Shown here: positions 23,101 through 33,600 of the stretch, in pieces | Layout of the letters: each line of letters begins with the position of its first letter | How positions within the stretch are numbered: the stretch's first letter is position 1 | Assembly: GCF_029407905.1 (NCBI RefSeq) | Contig: NC_073627.1 | Coordinates: forward strand, 143,109,697-143,173,696 | Direction: 5' to 3' | DNA length: 64,000 nt | DNA from: Bubalus kerabau | Lineage: Eukaryota; Chordata; Mammalia; Artiodactyla; Bovidae | Translations under genes and position numbers: made by a program | The notes under the pieces: generated by a model | Databases searched by the model: none | What the model was told of the DNA's origin: nothing | What the model saw: the letters and a program-made list of their open reading frames with translations, nothing else

Positions 23101-24247
23101 TGTTGCTATGCACAAGCTTTCTCTAGTTGCAGGCTTAGTAGTTGTGGAGCACGGGCTTAATTTCTCCGTAGCATGTGGAATCTTCCTGGACCAGGGATTT
23201 AACCTGTGTCTCCTGCACTGGCAGGTTCGTTCTTAACGACTAGCCCACCAGGGAAGTCCCTCCTGGATCTCTTCGTAGACCCGCTCTTCAGGTCCCAGGA
23301 GTGAGCTCTTCTTTCTGATTCTTCTACCAGCACAAGCCTCTGCTGTTGCATGTTTCACATTGGGCACTTTGTTTATTTCTTGCTGAGAGCTCCCCAGAGG
23401 CAGGGCCTGGCCCTACATGGTTGTAACCGTACTGAACCTGGCACACGTAAGTACTCAGCAAAGTTGTGTTGGATGGTACACACAGTAATCTTCCTTGGGC
23501 AGAGTCACAGTTAGACTCACACATCTCCTCTCCATTTTGTGAAGCTGCACACCCCCACTTGGCCACCTGTCTTCCACTACAGGAGACTGTGACATGCATG
23601 CATAAAAACATGCCTGTAACACAGCCCACAGGCAGCCTCAGGGCCTTTGCACTTTTGATCACTCTGCCTGGAATCCTGTTCTTTCGGTTGCTCACATAGC
23701 TCAAAGGTGAGCTAGTTGTTGCTCACTTTTCCAGTCTCAACTCAATGTCACCTTGAAAGAGAGAGAGAGCTCTTCCATCACTCTCAATATAAGTAGCTCT
23801 CTCTGACTTTTCATTTCCAGTGCCATGTTTATTTCCTTTACAGAATTTTGGACAATCTTGTTTATTTCTTATCATCTGTATCTCTCCATCCCCTATCCTG
23901 GTGGAGTAGTAAGGTACCATGAGGGCAGGATCTTGTACTACCTTATATATATGATTAGAAGTTCTATGCCTAAGCAAATGAATCACATATACACAAAACT
24001 ACAAATAATTACAAACACACAATGACAGCCACACCATCAGTCATCCAGACACCCACAGCCATACATTCTGGACTGCACTCCCCCAAACCTCCCACACCAG
24101 CTTGCCACTTACCGGGGTCACAAACTTGTTGGCTTCCCAGGCCCACAGAGGTGGGTCCTTGTAGACCTCCTTGATGGAGGTAGGGGCCCTGTAGGAGTCA
24201 CTGTAGGTGCTGATGGGGGTCTTGGTCTTTCGGGAAAAGAGGAACAT
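11069..24247 (-). CDS. SPMIP6: SPMIP6 (C9orf24/SMRP1), sperm microtubule inner protein 6, six coding exons
   Basis: The CDS is the minus-strand join 24247-24113, 16226-16082, 13935-13808, 12813-12738, 12527-12298, 11155-11069: 801 bases, 266 residues plus stop. Every junction has GT/AG ends and compatible phase (0,1,0,1,0), and the product follows human C9orf24 (262 residues) along its full length, from MFLFSRKTKTPISTYSDSYR to NSPAVVLPLSEP. Family knowledge: it is a spermatid manchette and flagellar doublet-microtubule protein, also expressed in ciliated airway epithelium. No membrane segment or signal peptide is present; the protein is rich in Tyr, Pro, Arg and Cys, as expected of a microtubule inner protein. 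Relative to the human protein it has seven extra residues in exon 3 from a tandem duplication and lacks three others nearby. No disabling change is seen. Confidence 0.93.
11156..12297 (-). other. SPMIP6: SPMIP6 intron 5
   Basis: Mostly unique sequence with no clear interspersed repeat; CpG content rises toward exon 5. The strong donor GTAAGG lies at 12297-12292, with a weaker second donor (AAG then GTTCGC) five bases inside the intron. Confidence 0.7.
12298..12527 (-). CDS. SPMIP6: SPMIP6 coding exon 5
   Basis: It enters with two bases completing Glu, then encodes 76 residues from REVVVNMLNSLSRNQPLPQI to RRLRPLCTELPT, closely matching human. The acceptor is gcgggcgcag (AG at 12529-12528); the donor is ACT followed by GTAAGG. 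Cysteines are frequent (CGC, YCLRG, PPCTE), a feature shared with the human protein. Confidence 0.93.
12738..12813 (-). CDS. SPMIP6: SPMIP6 coding exon 4
   Basis: It encodes EAGMETVVRGMPLVYPPKPE then RLNAY plus one base of a split Glu codon. The acceptor is gccacttacag; the donor is G followed by GTAACA. The internal Met (METVVRGMP...) is a possible start for a shorter isoform, since a promoter-like segment lies just upstream. Confidence 0.92.
12814..13807 (-). other. SPMIP6: SPMIP6 intron 3
   Basis: Unique sequence without clear repeats. It is CpG-rich within about 150 bases of exon 4, where an X-box-like palindrome lies (12941-12956). The distal part (13100-13700) shows nothing recognisable. 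Confidence 0.7.
12941..12956. promoter_or_regulatory. RFX X-box-like imperfect palindrome
   Basis: gttgtcgccgggcaac consists of two inverted RFX half-sites (GTTGYC/GRCAAC type) separated by four bases. RFX factors drive ciliary genes, and the site sits about 130 bases upstream of exon 4 of a cilium/sperm gene in a CpG-rich segment. The four-base spacer is wider than the usual X-box, so binding is uncertain. Confidence 0.4.
13808..13935 (-). CDS. SPMIP6: SPMIP6 coding exon 3 with 21-bp in-frame duplication
   Basis: It encodes (D)KCNPNYLCGNPNYLCSNRYN then TWRMGPYNCWNKCTTYLPRL and PK. The acceptor is tgatcaaacag (AG at 13937-13936), with a modest pyrimidine tract; the donor is CTAAG followed by GTACCA. 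The block NPNYLC occurs twice in tandem with a 21-base period, whereas human has it once. It was found by its match to the human protein because no long open frame marks it. Confidence 0.88.
13936..16081 (-). other. SPMIP6: SPMIP6 intron 2
   Basis: It holds a T run (about 13985-14000), a MIR-like copy (about 14425-14640) followed by an ATT-rich tract, and otherwise old unique sequence. A short 'gggtca' triplication is at about 15906-15923. Confidence 0.6.
14425..14640 (+). repeat. MIR SINE
   Basis: The pattern 'atagaatggactctgcagaa', then 'ctctgccagatattaactgt', 'ccccatagggttattgtgaa' and 'gcctggcaca' is a near-complete MIR. Confidence 0.8.
16082..16226 (-). CDS. SPMIP6: SPMIP6 coding exon 2
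   Basis: It encodes 48 residues, GLTHTAQRHVDPDTLQKMLK through CAVQDYSYKGSIPSHPYFPE to KYWLCPEE, plus one base of the next codon. The acceptor is ccccttgcccag; the donor is G followed by GTAGGG. It matches human C9orf24 residues 46-93 closely. Confidence 0.93.
17190..17452 (-). repeat. Bov-tA SINE tandem pair (minus orientation)
   Basis: Two consecutive partial Bov-tA units in reverse complement: one from the CTG run through 'cacttcagtcgtgtctgact' to about 17310, and a second from 'ttgctcagtcatgtccgact' to about 17450. They are joined by a 'gaaagtgaaagtgaa'-type tract. Confidence 0.85.
17617..17790. repeat. CA-rich imperfect microsatellite
   Basis: Runs of 'cacaca' are interspersed with 'cacccagatac' and 'cacagacatcc'-like variants: a diverged CA-type simple repeat. 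Confidence 0.75.
18275..18415 (-). repeat. CHR-type SINE (minus orientation)
   Basis: It reads from 'tttattttgttcaagccaag' to 'aaccactggaccaccagacg', the reverse complement of a CHR SINE. Confidence 0.8.
19125..19374 (-). repeat. CHR-type SINE (minus orientation)
   Basis: A near full-length copy ending 'taaccactgggccaccaggg' and 'aagtccc', nested in the L1 block. Confidence 0.85.
20668..20852 (-). repeat. CHR-type SINE (minus orientation)
   Basis: It reads 'ttaaaattttggctgtgcct' through 'gaccagggatcgaacctgag' to 'accactggaccaccagggaa', nested in the L1 block. Confidence 0.85.
23063..23263 (-). repeat. CHR-type SINE (minus orientation)
   Basis: It reads from 'ttttttaaaatcaattaatt' to 'gactagcccaccagggaagt'; the CHR tRNA-derived head is at the right end. 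Confidence 0.8.
24113..24247 (-). CDS. SPMIP6: SPMIP6 coding exon 1
   Basis: It starts at ATG (24247-24245) and encodes 45 residues, MFLFSRKTKTPISTYSDSYR through APTSIKEVYKDPPLWAWEAN to KFVTP, near-identical to human C9orf24. The donor is CCG followed by GTAAGT, phase 0. The 5' UTR upstream is not delimited. Confidence 0.95.
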
Positions 24248-24700
24248 AGTGGGGTCTGGGGGACGCCGTGGTGGGCTCTACCTACCAAGGGCTCCTGCAA
24301 GACATCAGTGACCACCCCTTGTTTTCCAGACAGCCCGGCAGGTACCCCTAGCTGCTGTGACCCCCTCCTGTGGAGGGTCTTTCAGCTTCCCTCCCTCTCA
24401 GCCTTCTTGCTCCTACCCCACCCTGATTCCCTCTCTACGATGGGCACTGCCCATTATGATATCATCTGGCTCAGCCCCATCTCCAGGGGAGGTGAAGATT
24501 GACTCCCCACCCCAGTCTCTTCCTGCCTTCAGCCTCTCAAAAGGGCCCAATTTCCAAGAGTTCACAAGGTCCCCAGAGACCTTCTAGGCCAAGCTTCTCA
24601 CTGTGGTGAAGAGGAATGGAGATTCTGAGGGGTCAAGCTCAGAGGGTCAGTTCTCTGCCCTTCCCGGCCCATCTGCCCCTGGCCCCAACCCCAGGTAGGG
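24248..24700 (-). promoter_or_regulatory. SPMIP6: SPMIP6 5' UTR/promoter gap behind FAM219A
   Basis: Only about 0.45 kb separates the SPMIP6 start codon from the inferred FAM219A poly(A) site, so the SPMIP6 promoter should lie here or inside the FAM219A 3' UTR. The sequence is not CpG-rich, and I saw no clear TATA box, X-box or FOXJ1 site. Confidence 0.45.
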
Positions 24701-24726
24701 AGCTGAGGCTAGCTTTGTTTGATGCT

Positions 24727-24732
24727 TTTAAT
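24727..24732 (-). terminator. FAM219A: Candidate FAM219A poly(A) signal (ATTAAA)
   Basis: The minus strand reads gatATTAAAagc within an AT-rich 3' UTR end. It is the best hexamer before the SPMIP6 start, about 480 bases downstream on that strand. Confidence 0.5.
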
Positions 24733-25914
24733 ATCATTATTTGTGTTACACGATACACAACCAAGGATGATGGTCAATACTGCGATGGAAATGTTAAAAA
24801 AAATATTATACACGGCTCATGTCTTCCACACACCTTCCTGGAAATAAATTAGTGAGCACGGAGAAACCTGGCTGGGTGGCAGCCAGTGCTGAGGGCAGGG
24901 AGTGTTAAGGCAGTATCTACAAGGGGGAGGGCGGCAGGGGCAAACCAAGGCCTCCGTTCTCCCCTCCAACCTCCTGGGTAGGAAGGTGGGAACTGCGCAC
25001 TCTCCCTACACCCAGAGGGTGCTAGCCACCAGCTTCCTACTTCTCTCCACCACATGGCCTCAGCGAGAAGCCCCTGTCTGCCAGGGGATTAGGTATATCT
25101 TGTGGGGAGGGAGCCTTTCCCTTGTTCCTCAGGGCCAGAGAGGTTGAGCAGTGGGCCAGAGTCACACAGCATGTCAGCAGCAAAGGCAGCAGTCTAAATG
25201 AGCCCTGGTGGGGGCCCTGCCTGGAAAAGAGGAGGTACCCGTGTTCTTGAAGGGTGAGTCAAGGAGCCCGGAGTGGTGGTAGTAGGAAGCATGGCTCTGG
25301 TGCCCAGATGACAGGGGGTGGGTCTGCTGATCAGGGTGGGAGCAATGGGCTCAGATGGGGCCCAGTCTGGGCCATGTGAGTCCTGCAGCTGACTTCTCTG
25401 TCCTTTGCCTCCCTTTGGCATTTCCTCATCATCTAACCAGGGTCCCTGAACTAAGAGGAGGTGGGGTTGGGTTGGAGAAGTTGAGGGGAGCTGGCAGCCC
25501 CTGGGTGTGGTGCAGGGAGAGGTGATACCCTTCCTAAGCCAGCAGCCTTGCTCTCTCTTCTCTCTGCCCTCTCCCCTTTCCAGCTTCCCAGGATGGCAGC
25601 CAGGGACTGGGCTGTGGGTGTGGCCTGCACACACTTGCAGCATGTGAGTGGTATGTATTAGAGTGGACTGGCCAGCGTGTGCGGGATGGGGTCAGCCTGA
25701 GGAATGGCCCTGGGATATGGGGTTCAAGGAGCAGAGACCTGAGCGGGTGTAGGCCATCTGAGCTTTCGTTTTTCTTCACCTGGGGCAGGTGTGTATTGCC
25801 CAGGCCCAGAAGAGGGCCTTGGTCCCCTCCTCCCTCTTGATTTTCATCCTCAGCTTTTCTGGCCACCACCTCCGCCCCTCCACCAATGAGTAACAGTGGC
25901 AGAAGCAGCAGTAG

Positions 25915-26070
25915 GTACATACATTCTGACTCTCACACACCCCATAGATACAGCTATACACTGTATGCAGCTACACACGTAGGTACAGTTACACATACAG
26001 GTACAGCTACACACACAATAGATACCCACATATACATATACATTCACAGACACACACACTCACATTCCCC
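25915..26070. repeat. CA-rich imperfect microsatellite
   Basis: Many short 'cacaca' and 'tacagctacacac' motifs: a degenerate repeat lying in the FAM219A 3' UTR. Confidence 0.75.
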
Positions 26071-27477
26071 CAAAGATCCCCATGTATTCAGACATACACA
26101 GGTCCCACAGGAACTTCCCCCTCTTTTCTCCACACAGACATGCAGCTCAGGAAGACCTCAGGTATACCTGAAGACACCCAGAGACCTCCCTATCCACCTC
26201 CAAGGAAATTCCTAAGAAGAAATTTCTTCAGGTTTGAAATAACCTTCAAAATAATTTCAGATGCTGCTCACTATACCATGGAGGAAACAGAAGGCCCGAG
26301 AACGTAACTGACTTGTTGGAGGTAAGAGGAAGCGTGCCTGAGCGAGGACCAGAACTCAGACTTCTGACCCCCCAGCCCAGGGCTGTTGGTCCACTAAACT
26401 GCTGAGCAGCCTCTCACACTGTTAACAGGTCACACAGTCATTTCCCCACCATGGTCACCACAGTCATCTAGAGAGACAGGCCCAGCCCAGAGATGCAGAC
26501 ACACGCTCTGACAGCTGCAGGTGCACACACATTCTGCCAAGCCATCCCCACCATACACCTGCTGCCACTGTATTCTCCCAGGCTTGCTTTCTTGAAGATT
26601 CTTCCTGGGGAGCAGCCTCTAGGATCTTGTGCTAGAGTAAGACCACAATGGGGCTTTTGAGGCCAGCCTTACCTCCTGCTTCCAGCCCAGGACAGATGAA
26701 CAGAACAGAAATGTGGGGGGCAGGGGAAGGGATGCAGAGAGATAGATGTGTTAGTTAGGGGCAGCTGAGGACGAATCATACCACCTAAACTCTGGCTGTC
26801 TCTAAGGCCCACCTCACCCACCACACAATCCAGACAGCAAGGAAGGAGGTGAATGGGGCAAAGAGGAGGAAGATGGCAGTGATCTGATGGATAGGGGACA
26901 ATATCCCACTGGGCAGCTTTGCCAGACTTCCCATCTGGAGATGAGGGGAGAAACGCAAATGGTACATGGGCCAGCAAGGGAGCATGTGGAGGCGGCTCTG
27001 TGGGGCTGGGCCCTGACACTGTTGGCCTGGACCTTTCTCCCTCCCAGCCCCTTTCCTTGGCTGGTGCTGGGGGTTCCTGGCTTCACTGGGGTGGAGCCAA
27101 ACCCCTGGCTTCGTGATCCTGCCCCTTACTCATTACTGTTAGCCTCCACGAAGTCCAGTCACCCCTTTCCTCCACCAGACAGGCTTCAGGGAGGGGGCAG
27201 GATGCTGGGCAAGGTTCCCCAAGTAACTGAACAAACAGCCCTCCCCTCCTCAGCCCCCCTGGGTGGAGAGAGACCCGGTTTTGGTTTCTCCGGCTCCATG
27301 AACACACAGAGGTACACGTCCTACCATAGGAGGAAGCAATGACTGTTACGAGGTTGGCGGCTGTAGGGGGCGCGGGCCCCCGGGGGGCAAGTGGACCAGC
27401 AGGGGAGGGGTTGGCTCCTGCAGGGTCCAAGCTCGCCCCTGGCGGCCCCACCCCGGCGGCCGCAGCGGCCCCGCCCG

Positions 27478-27636
27478 CTACTGGATGTGGCAGGCGGTGG
27501 AGGACGTGGCCTGGCAGCACATGCAGGTGGGGTTCACGGACTTGGGGGGAATGAGGTCCAGGTCCTCGTCGTCGGGGATTTCATCTAACCGGTAGCCGTC
27601 CTTCAGCAGCTGGATGTTCAAATCTTGGTTGATCTG
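27478..27636 (-). CDS. FAM219A: FAM219A last coding exon
   Basis: It encodes QINQDLNIQLLKDGYRLDEI through PDDEDLDLIPPKSVNPTCMC to CQATSSTACHIQ and a TAG at 27478-27480. The acceptor is a tandem NAGNAG (tctacagcag), so Gln at the exon start may be included or skipped. It overlaps a locally GC-rich stretch. Confidence 0.95.
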   Translation of the reverse strand, partial: QINQDLNIQLLKDGYRLDEIPDDEDLDLIPPKSVNPTCMCCQATSSTACHIQ

Positions 27637-30600
27637 CTGTAGACAAAGGGGAGGGAGGTCAGGCTCGGGGCCATCCACAGGCACCAGCCGTTCACACCCA
27701 GCCCTGTCCCATCCCTGGCTCTCCAGAAACCCCAGGCTTTGCACCTCCTTTAGGCCCCAGCCTCAGTTCTGATCTCCCTTACAGGCACATCCTCCTGGGG
27801 CTCCACCTGGCCCTGCTACTCACCCCACCCCTTTCTAAGGGCAACTTCCCACCTCAGGTCCTGCTTCTGTTCGCCCCGTCCCTTTCAGGCCCTCGCCCAT
27901 AAGCTGTCGCCTCTATGTCACACCCCGTTGTAGTTCAGGGCCCTGTCCCAACCTGGGTCCGAACCCCGCCCCTAACCCTGTGCGCCCGCCACTGGAGGCG
28001 GAGTCAGATCTTAGCCCCACCCAGCACCGGCTCCACCTCAGTTGAGGCGCATCTGACTCTTTGCGACCCATGGACTGCAACACACTGGGCTTCTCTGTCC
28101 ATCACCAACTCCCTGAGCTCGCTCAATCTCATGTCCATCGAGTCAGTGATGCCATCCAAACATCTCATCCTTCTCCTCCTGCCTTCAGCCTTTCCCAGCA
28201 TCAGAGTCTTTTCCAATGAGTCAGTTCTTCGCATCAGGGGGCCAAAGTATTGGAGTTTCAGCTTCAGCTTCAATCCTTACAATGAACATTCAGGACTGAT
28301 TTCCTTCAGGATTGACTGGTTTGATCTCCTTGCAGTCAAGGGACTCTCAAGAGTCTTCTCCAACACCACAGTTCAAAAGCATCAATTCTTTGGTGTTCAG
28401 CCTTCTTTATGGTCCAACTCTCACATCCATACATGACTACTGGAAAAACCATAGCTTTGACTAGACAGACCTTTGTTGGCAAAGTAAAGTCTCTGCATTT
28501 TAATATGCTGCCTAGGTTGGTCATTGCTTTTCTTCCAAGGAGCAAGTGTGTTTTCATCTCATGGCTGCAATCACCATCTGCAGTGATTTTGGAGCCCCCC
28601 AAAATAAAGTCTGTCACTATTTCCATTGTTTCCCCATCTATTTGCCATGAAGTGATGGGACCAGATACCGTGATCTTAGTTTTCTGAATGTTGAGCTTTA
28701 AGCCAACTTTTTCACTCTCTTCTTTCACTTTCATCAAGAGGCTCTTTAGTTCTTCTTCACTTTCTGCCATAAGGGTGATGTCATCTGCATATCTGAGGTT
28801 ATTGATATTTCTCCCAGCAATCTTGATTCTGGCTTGTGATTCATCCAGCCTGGCATTTTGCATGATGTACACTGCATATAAGCTAAATAAGCAGGGTGAC
28901 AATATACAGCCTTGACGTAGTCCTTTCCGATTGGTACCAGTCTGTTGTTCCATGTCCAGTTCTAACTGTTGCTTCTCGACTTGCATACAGATTTCTCTGG
29001 AGGCAGGAAAGGTGGTCTGGTATTCCCATCTCTTGAAGAATTTTCCACAGTTTATTGTGATCCACCCAGTAAAAGGCTTTGGCGTAGTCAATAAAGCAGA
29101 AGTAGATGTTTTTCTGGAACTCTCTTGCTTTTTCTACGATCCAGCAGATGTTGGCAATTTGGTCTCTGGTTCCTCTACCTTTTCTAAATCCAGCTTGAAC
29201 ACCTGGAAGTTCATGGTTCACATATTGCTGAAGCCTGGCTTGGAGAATTTTGAACATTACTTCACTAGTGTGTGAAATGAGTGCAATTGTGCGGTAGTTT
29301 GAACATTCTTTGGCATTGCCTTTCTTTGGGATTGGAATGAACACTGACCTTTTCCAGTCCTATGGCCACTACTGAGTTTTCCAAACTTGCTGGCATATTG
29401 AGTGCAGCCCTTTCACAATGTCATCTTTTAGGATTTGAAATAACTCAACTGGAATTCCATCACCTCCACTAGCTTTGTTCATAGTGATGCTTCCTAAGGC
29501 CCACTTTGCATTCCAGCACTCAAGGTGAGTGATCACATCATCGTGGTTATCTGGATCATAAAGATCTTTTTTGTATAGTTCTTCTGTGTATTCTTGCCAC
29601 TGCTTCTTAATATCTTCTGCCTCTGTTAGGTCCATACCATTTTTGTCCTTTATTGTGTCCATCTTTGCATGAAATGTTCCCTTGGTATCTCTAATTTTCT
29701 TGAAGAGATCTCTAGTCTTTCCCATTCTATTGCCCACTGCTCTGCTCAGGGTGTTTTGGTGTTAGCCCCACCCCTTCCCCTATAGGTGGTCCTACTGAGG
29801 TGCGTTTAGGGCAGGAAGCAGTGGGGCCTCACCTCAGCAGAGGAGTAGCCAGAGGAGGAGTATCTGGACATGTCAAAGTCATCATCACTGGCCGCAGAGG
29901 AGAGAAGGCAAAGAGAAAGTGATTTCCAGACATTAAATAGAAAACTCTCTTTACCCTCCCCCACATCAGTCAATACTGCCCCCTCCCCCCACACTTCCAA
30001 ATAAACAGCACAATCTTAGCAGAAACCATGCTTGCTGTGGGAATGCAGTTTTAAGCCAGGTTCCTTAGCCCCACCCTTCTAAATACGTTACTACCCTTAA
30101 CCTCCTTCTAAATCAAGCTGCTACTACCCCACAGCCTTGCCCCTCTTTTTCCTAGGTTCAAATCACCTGGGTTTGTTGGGTTTCCCCAAAGTCTAGGTCT
30201 AGCCAGGTCTGTGCCCCGCAGTAGGGCTCCTCCCTCAGAGTGGGCAGGGTACCACAGCATCAGGGCCCATTCTAGGGGCAGCTGCCAGGTCAGCTGTCCT
30301 GGAACAGCAGCAGATTGCACTGATCCCCTTTCCTGTCTCTGCTCCCCCCATCTCCATTCTTTGGGGATTCACCCTCGGAGAGCTCCTGGCTGAGGGACAC
30401 CCTCATTCTGACAGTAAAGCAGGTGTGGCCTGTTCAGCCCACTTGTTTATTCCCATTCCCACACTGCTCCGGCTTGCCTGGCTGCCCCGATGTCTCCATA
30501 CACACCTGTCCGTGTCAAGGGCTACCAGTGGTTTCTCATCCGGGCTCTGGTCAAGCGAGGAGTAGCCTTTATTTGGGACAACCAGCCTGGGTGGAGAATT

Positions 30601-33600
30601 TGAGGGAGTGGATTGGCAACTGAAGCACACCAGCCTGGCAAGAAACTGGGTTGGGCCACACCCCACAACCTCCCTCCCCGCCCCCACCCCACCCTACCCC
30701 ATCCCACCCCACCACCTTGATCCGATGAGATTCTCTCCTCTCAGAGAGGAGCTGGGCCTGAGGAGGGAGGGAAGAGGGGAGGCTCAGAACCAGCAGAGAC
30801 AGGGTCCTGGTGGGGTGGGGCGGGGCCCTACCTTGTCCGGGCCATGACATTGTTCTTCTTGGGTTGCTGGTTGACAGGGCTACCCATGCTGCCATTCTTC
30901 AGGGAGCCCTTCCGGGCCAGCTCCCGCTGCTTCTCTGCAGGGGAACATGGGAAAGAAGCTGTGTCCTGCCTCCAGGGCCAGCCTGCCTTACCACTCAGGA
31001 CAGCCTGGGCTGGCCTCCATGGTGAAACCCCTTGCTTCTCTAAGAACTGAGGCAAGGATCCAACTCTAGGCCCTGCATCTTGAAAGAGACAGTACTTTGC
31101 TCTGCCCAACCTGAGGCAGATAGTGAAGGGTGACAGGAGGGGGCTGACCCCCATCTTCCAGGAACTGTACTCCCAAGTGGGCTAGCTAGCATGTGTTTGA
31201 TCCAGAGAAAGGCTGGAGAGGGAGAGATGGAATAGAAGGGTGGCAGGGCTTCCTGCAGGTGACACCTTGAGGTGGAGTGTGAAAATGTTAGTCACTCAGT
31301 TGTGTCCAACTGTGTGACACCATAGACTGTAGCCCACCAGGCTCCTTTGTCCGCTAGCTTCCGCTAGGCAAGAACACTGGAGTGGGTAGCCATTCCTTTC
31401 TCCAGGGGGCCTTCCCGACCTAGGGATTGAACCCGGGTCTCCTGCACTGCAGGCAGATGTTCTACCTTCTGAACCACCAGGGAAGCCCACTTGAGGTAGA
31501 GAGAGGAGGGCATTTGAGGAAGGAAGGGTAGTGTATAGAAAAGTGCATTTAGAAGTGAGTGTAATAAGTGTGGATCTGGACTGGATGGAAGGATGAAGAT
31601 GGAGGAAGGTCAGGTTAGAAAAGTTGGATACATTTATTCAGTCATTTATTTATTACATCTGTGTCACCAGTCATGTATGAGGTCCTGTGCACAAGGGACT
31701 GGGGGCCCGCTCTGATTACAGACTTGGAGCATGAAGGCCTGAATGCCAAGCAGAGGAGTCTGGGCTCAATGGAAAAGGAAGAGAAGCCGCTGAAGGTTGT
31801 GGAGCGGGAGGGGCAGCAGGGTAAGGGCAGCAGGCTGGGGGGCCCCTCTGCCGACACTACTTCTGACTGCTCGGTCAGCCTATGGATTCTCCGAGGCTCT
31901 AGAACCTACAGATTCATGGGACTGGCAACCAAGGGACCCATTGCCTGGTGTGGCTCTGCTACCAGATGTCAGTTTCTGCCTGGGCCCTACAGGAGGCCTG
32001 TCTACCCATTCCTCCTCCTCACAGCAGCTCCGATACTGGCAAAAGGACTGCCAGGGGAAAGCTATCACAAAACAACAAGTTCCAGAGAGGAAGGATGGGA
32101 TGGGCATTTATAGCTACTGTGACTCTGGAATTCTCTCGACCTCCATGTCTCTCGTCTCCCACTGTCTAACCCTCTTTCTTTGCCACTGCTCATCTATCTC
32201 ACGCCCTCAAACCCACCTCCACCTCCTTTCCCCGCAGGCAGCTGCCATTACCACCCCAAGCCTCTAGGGGGTGCAATTTGCCTTATAAGTTCCTGGTGGG
32301 GACTCTCCTCCGCGCAACTGGGATAAGGCTGTGAATTTTTCTAGAGGAGCTGTGGTGGTAATACAATGGTCAGCGGGGAAAACGTTGTTTTTAAAAGCAC
32401 GCTGGAATTGTTTGAAACAGTGAAAAAATGCTAATAAACTGCTAAAGCAAACTACAGACTACAATGCAACTATTAAAAGAAGTCATTCTCTATATATTGA
32501 TATTTTAGAAGGGGCTCTAAGACGTTAATCAGAAAACAAAAAAGAAAAAAATTTCAGAAAATGTGGACAGTATGATACCACTTGTGTTTAAATATAAAAT
32601 AAAACTAGAAAAAACTAAAAACCAAAAACAAAACGCTTGGAATGATGATCTCTGAGGAGAAAATGACAGGAAAGAGTAAAGAAGTTATACTTGTTAAATA
32701 CTTGTGTTGTTAAATTGTTTAATTTAATTATTGTTTAATAATAAGCAAATAAACTGGCTGCAGTTTGAGTCTGATGTCCTGTCCTGGGAAGATGAATAAA
32801 TTCCACCGAGAGGACTGTTCTCTTGTTTAGAAAAACAGCCTGAGGGGCTCCCTGGATTTGGTCTGGAAGGAGAAAAGCAAGTTAAAAGGAAAAAAGAAAA
32901 GCTGAATAATATAACAGGACTCTGAAAAGGTGTCCTGGCAGCTGCAGAGCAAGGTTTGAAACAGATTTCTCAGGTCTAAGGAGAGGGCCCAGTATTTGAT
33001 GGGCAGTTGGAGCCTGGGGAGAAAGATGAGCAGGAGTGCGGCCGGGATGGCAGAGAAGTTCTGAAGGATGGGCATGGCCTGCATTTAATTGTTAACTCTT
33101 TCCTGGATGTACTGTGTGAGCTATATTTCACTCATGAAAACAAATTATTTATTTATTTATTGACGGCTGCACCTCATGGCCTGTGGGATCTTAATTCCCT
33201 AGCCAGGGACTGAATCCAGGCCCTCAGCAGTGGAAATGAAGTGTCCTAACCAGGAGACCACCAGGAATTCCTGAAACCATTTTTTAAAAATTAGAAGTCT
33301 GTTATGTATGGCAGCCTTGGGTGAGTGAGATGGTCCCTGAGGGAGAGAGGTGGTGTTTGTGGGGAGGTAAAGTGAGTGCAGCAGCTGAAGGAGCTCTGGG
33401 CAGTGACTGGGAGAGAGGTGGCTCAAAGGATTGGGCGGCAGCATAAACTGACTTTGGAGTGGACGTGAGATAAACCCCCAAGGAGACCCTGGGAAGCCAG
33501 GAGAGCTTTGGGTTTATTAAGAAACTAAGGGAAAGTTCCTCCAAACAGGAGCCAACAAGATCCAGAGATATCCAGATAGGCTGATTAGGAAGGGGGAGAG

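Larger units (their letters stand above)
16227..24112 (-). other. SPMIP6: SPMIP6 intron 1
   Basis: The largest SPMIP6 intron (7.9 kb). It holds Bov-tA sequence near 17.2-17.45 kb, a CA-rich microsatellite near 17.6-17.8 kb, a large AT-rich antisense L1 block (about 18.43-21.2 kb), and four CHR-type SINEs. No coding exon was recognised. An open frame at 22478-23236 runs through a SINE and looks random. Confidence 0.7.
24700..27477 (-). other. FAM219A: FAM219A 3' UTR
   Basis: The region follows the FAM219A stop codon directly. Its distal end is AT-rich on the minus strand and carries ATTAAA (minus; plus-strand 'tttaat' near 24727-24732), a common variant poly(A) signal, predicting cleavage near 24.70-24.71 kb. 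An imperfect CA-type repeat (about 25920-26070) and a short MIR-like patch (about 26270-26400) interrupt it. Open frames in the region show no homology. Confidence 0.65.

Noticed and set aside
22478..23236. 252-codon plus-strand open frame
   Set aside because: It runs across AT-rich intron sequence and into a CHR-type SINE, with no homology and no codon pattern.
28336..29737. Reverse transcriptase-like reading frames as a host gene
   Set aside because: They are pieces of a BovB LINE with target duplications, broken by frameshifts.
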